A stretch of DNA of 64,000 nt, taken from Paenibacillus polymyxa (GTDB taxonomy: Bacteria > Bacillota > Bacilli > Paenibacillales > Paenibacillaceae). The stretch is taken from the NCBI RefSeq assembly GCF_015710975.1, contig NZ_CP049783.1:3763501-3827500 (forward strand), given 5' to 3'. Of this stretch, positions 63,406-64,000 are shown piece after piece. The notes below the pieces were generated by a model. The model ran no database searches and was not told where the DNA came from. It saw nothing but the letters and a program-made list of their open reading frames with translations. Made by a program: the position numbers and the translations under genes. Numbering within the stretch: the stretch's first letter is position 1; every line of letters begins with the position of its first letter.

Positions 63406-64000
63406 ATGGAGCATATCATTTTGCTATTGAAAATATTAATGATTAATTTGGTGCTAAGCGGTGATAATGCAGTTGTTATAGCCATGGCGAGCAAAAACTT
63501 GCCTGCAAGGCAGCGAAGTCAAGCAATATGGTGGGGGGCAGTCGGTGCGGTCCTTCTGCGCTGTGTGTTGACTTTTGTAGCTGTTATTTTGCTGGGCATA
63601 CCTTTTATTCAGGCGGCGGGCGGTTTACTTCTGTTATGGATTGCATTCAAGTTGCTGTATGAGAATGATGATCATGTAGGAGTAAGAGCGGAAACAACCA
63701 TTTGGAAGGCAATACAAGTGATATTAGTAGCAGACTTTGTGATGAGTCTAGATAACGTATTAGCTATTGCAGCTCTAGCCAATGGGGACATTGCTATTAT
63801 AGTCATTGGTATCGCAATTAGTATTCCGATTGTCGTCTGGGGCAGCAATGTGATAGCAATCTGGCTTCATCGATTCCCGATCCTTGTTCTGCTGGGATCT
63901 GCCATTCTGGCCTTTACGGCAGGAGAAATGCTACTGCGTGATCCCAAGTTGGGCATATGGTTAGCAGACATGGGTGAGGTTATACATGCATGGTTACCGC
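63406..64000 (+). CDS. TerC-family membrane protein (3' truncated by window)
   Basis: Second TerC paralogue, cut by the right edge after about 198 residues. NLVLSGDNAVVIAMASKNLP (about residues 13-32) and ADFVMSLDNVLAIAALANG carry the two metal-site motifs; hydrophobic throughout. ATG 63406 follows GGATGGGGGTG. The 232-bp region between the two TerC genes shows no yybP-ykoY Mn2+ riboswitch signature that I can recognise. Confidence 0.85.
   Translation, partial: MEHIILLLKILMINLVLSGDNAVVIAMASKNLPARQRSQAIWWGAVGAVLLRCVLTFVAVILLGIPFIQAAGGLLLLWIAFKLLYENDDHVGVRAETTIWKAIQVILVADFVMSLDNVLAIAALANGDIAIIVIGIAISIPIVVWGSNVIAIWLHRFPILVLLGSAILAFTAGEMLLRDPKLGIWLADMGEVIHAWLP

Noticed and set aside
1..64000. 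CRISPR array, prophage, insertion sequence, tRNA cluster or biosynthetic gene cluster
   Set aside because: No regularly spaced repeats, integrase/transposase genes, cloverleaf tRNAs or NRPS/PKS genes were seen; the content is core chromosome.

Overview
The window is ordinary chromosomal DNA of a spore-forming Bacillales, most likely Paenibacillus (polymyxa group). This rests on gene content and order (yqfC/yqfD sporulation genes, a CotD-like coat protein, SigA, AddAB, a glycyl T-box), strong AGGAGG ribosome sites, frequent TTG/GTG starts and moderate GC. There is no prophage, insertion sequence, CRISPR array, secondary-metabolite cluster or other obvious island, and I did not find a convincing new multi-gene system. 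The interest lies in non-coding structure, one broken housekeeping gene and local rearrangements.

Layout. 1-3.3 kb: malate module, with a truncated CitB/MalR-type response regulator, a 2-hydroxycarboxylate:Na+ symporter and a malic enzyme. 3.5-4.1 kb: two small unknown genes. 4.3-8.2 kb: prmA, a site-2 protease homologue, rsmE and mtaB, the start of the B. subtilis yqeT-yqeU-yqeV order. 8.3-26.8 kb: a block absent from that place in B. subtilis, holding a NUDIX hydrolase, a Na/Pi symporter (minus strand), an RlmI-type methyltransferase, addB-addA-sbcD-sbcC, a structured small-RNA candidate, a Tyr/Pro-rich small protein, a MocR regulator and a HIT protein. 26.9-51.0 kb: the syntenic core resumes with rpsU, yqeY, yqeZ/nfeD, floA, a small membrane gene, an inserted amino-acid permease, yqfC, yqfD, phoH, pgpH, ybeY, dgkA, era, yqzL, recO (frameshifted), T-box, glyQ, glyS, yqxD, dnaG, sigA, a DUF2157-like membrane protein, trmK and a Nif3/YqfO protein. 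51.1-52.4 kb: a flavin reductase-like gene, rnpB (class A RNase P RNA by its conserved blocks) and two terminators. 52.4-57.5 kb: an aminotransferase divergent from a second MocR regulator, a CotD-like coat protein and a large membrane-anchored subtilase. 57.7-64 kb: YpuI, DUF1540, DUF4190-like, a lytic transglycosylase, cysteine desulfurase plus thiI, and two divergent TerC-family genes, the last cut by the window end.

How the genes work together. Most belong to translation and RNA modification (prmA, rsmE, mtaB, rpsU, ybeY, era, glyQS, trmK, thiI, rnpB), replication, repair and transcription (addAB, sbcDC, recO, dnaG, sigA), envelope homeostasis (nfeD-floA behind a SigW-like promoter, dgkA, pgpH for c-di-AMP turnover) and sporulation. 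The most useful leads are: a one-base deletion that splits recO; a dispersed nested-palindrome repeat with two copies, one apparently carrying an inserted hairpin flanked by CAGCG repeats; a three-way-junction RNA with its own extended -10 promoter after sbcC; shared ACTGT/ACAGT operator-like sites beside both MocR genes; and tandem repeats ahead of yqfC.
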